Assembly (NCBI RefSeq): GCF_042242105.1
Contig: NC_092029.1
Location: forward strand, 11,525,885-11,589,884
Length of the DNA stretch: 64,000 nt
DNA from: Pempheris klunzingeri
Taxonomy: Eukaryota; Chordata; Actinopteri; Acropomatiformes; Pempheridae
Reading direction: 5' to 3'
Position 1 is the first letter of the stretch, and every line of letters starts with the position of its first letter. The position numbers and the translations under genes were made by a program. The notes beneath the pieces were generated by a model, which had not been told where the DNA came from, made no database searches, and saw only the letters and a list, made by a program, of their open reading frames with translations. Below are positions 63,170 to 64,000 of this stretch, piece by piece.

Positions 63170-64000
63170 GTAACATACATGCATGCATGCACGCGTTGCA
63201 CGTAAACACACACACACACACACACACGCACCTTTGGGGTCCTGTTTTTGACTGTGGCAAATCATATATATATATATATAGTATGAACAAAATGTAAAAA
63301 GTGCCGTGAATTAGGATTATAAGGTAGAAAGTGAATAACATAAAAAACCCTAAAATATAAAATTTATGTAACAGAAAGATCTACTGAAAAATGTTAGCAG
63401 CCATTTTTTAAAAATATTTTTATTTTCAAAATACTATATATAGTAATTCTTACCTTATTGCTTTATATTAAAAATAATCGCATAGGGAGTGCACAGACTT
63501 TTTAGACTTATTGTTCACATTCAACATAATGGGGCTTGTAGCTACACAAATCAGCAACTATTTGGAATCTCCATACTAATGAAACACTGCTATATTTGTT
63601 TGGTTGATTTGAATTTTAAGACACACAGTTGCGTAAGTCTGCAGAGTCTCTTTAAGTGCCTCGAAATTGCTGAATAATTTGGCTGTGGCTGTTAGACAAT
63701 TGTAGCAATTTGAGCTTCCTCATGTAAAACTTTAAGCCAGAGTGAATTACAGAGATTTAGTAGAGGGCAAAGACCAATTCACTCAAAGCCTGAAGAAATT
63801 AAGGTCAATTTCTGCAAGAAAAATGTGGAATTACATACATGGAGCTTAACTTATGGAGCCATAGATGCTCCCTCTTCCAACAGGTCGGTCACTGATCAAG
63901 TGATCATTTAGTTGAGAAGACCTAAAACTTATAGGAACAAGGAAAGGAACTATTTTTGGGGGATTTGACTCTGATTTATGATTATTTAAGAGCACCAACC
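63170..64000. other. Start of next fig4 intron, to window edge
   Basis: This contains a (CA)n run at about 63206-63227 and a (TA)n run at about 63264-63280. No exon is visible; fig4 continues to the right. Confidence 0.6.

Overview
The window is ordinary chromosomal DNA of a ray-finned fish, probably a percomorph-type teleost. The evidence is intron-rich vertebrate genes, abundant (GT)n microsatellites, and many short interspersed elements that I recognise as common teleost families. There is no bacterial, organellar or viral sequence. Calls rest on reading splice sites and translated exons by eye against remembered protein families; no database was searched. I found no new multi-gene system. 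The most interesting signals are regulatory and splicing features.

Layout. Positions 1 to about 16.8 kb have no gene I can support; they hold decayed repeats and microsatellites. Five genes follow. On the minus strand: tmem18 (16818-18487, 5 exons, 140 aa), a c1orf115/RDD1-like gene (20183-22190, 2 exons, 149 aa), smc6 (23014-33530, 26 coding exons plus a leader exon, 1093 aa) and ak9 (34590-45980, 37 coding exons, 1734 aa, four P-loops). On the plus strand: fig4 (46783 to beyond the right edge, first ten coding exons, about 383 residues). The reconstructed coding lengths of the four complete genes are each divisible by three, and their protein lengths are close to the known families, which supports the splice models.

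How the genes relate. They do not form a pathway. TMEM18 is a nuclear-membrane protein, the C1orf115-like protein is a small factor linked to drug sensitivity, SMC6 is half of the SMC5/6 genome-stability complex, AK9 is a multi-domain nucleoside mono/diphosphate kinase, and FIG4 is a phosphoinositide phosphatase of the PIKfyve-VAC14 complex. ak9 and fig4 are head to head with about 600 bp between them, and this gap contains a full match to the RFX X-box consensus close to the ak9 start. smc6 lies about 0.6 kb downstream of ak9 in the same orientation.

The fig4 introns carry most of the recognisable mobile DNA: a palindromic hAT-type MITE, a broken non-LTR reverse transcriptase piece, a SINE-like copy, and a 455-bp hAT-type element with a perfect 8-bp target duplication. 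Splicing oddities include a GC-AG intron, a 21-nt microexon, a (CA)n tract starting at donor position +3, a 23-base poly(C) tract before the smc6 Walker A exon, and an unusual number of donors with C at +3.
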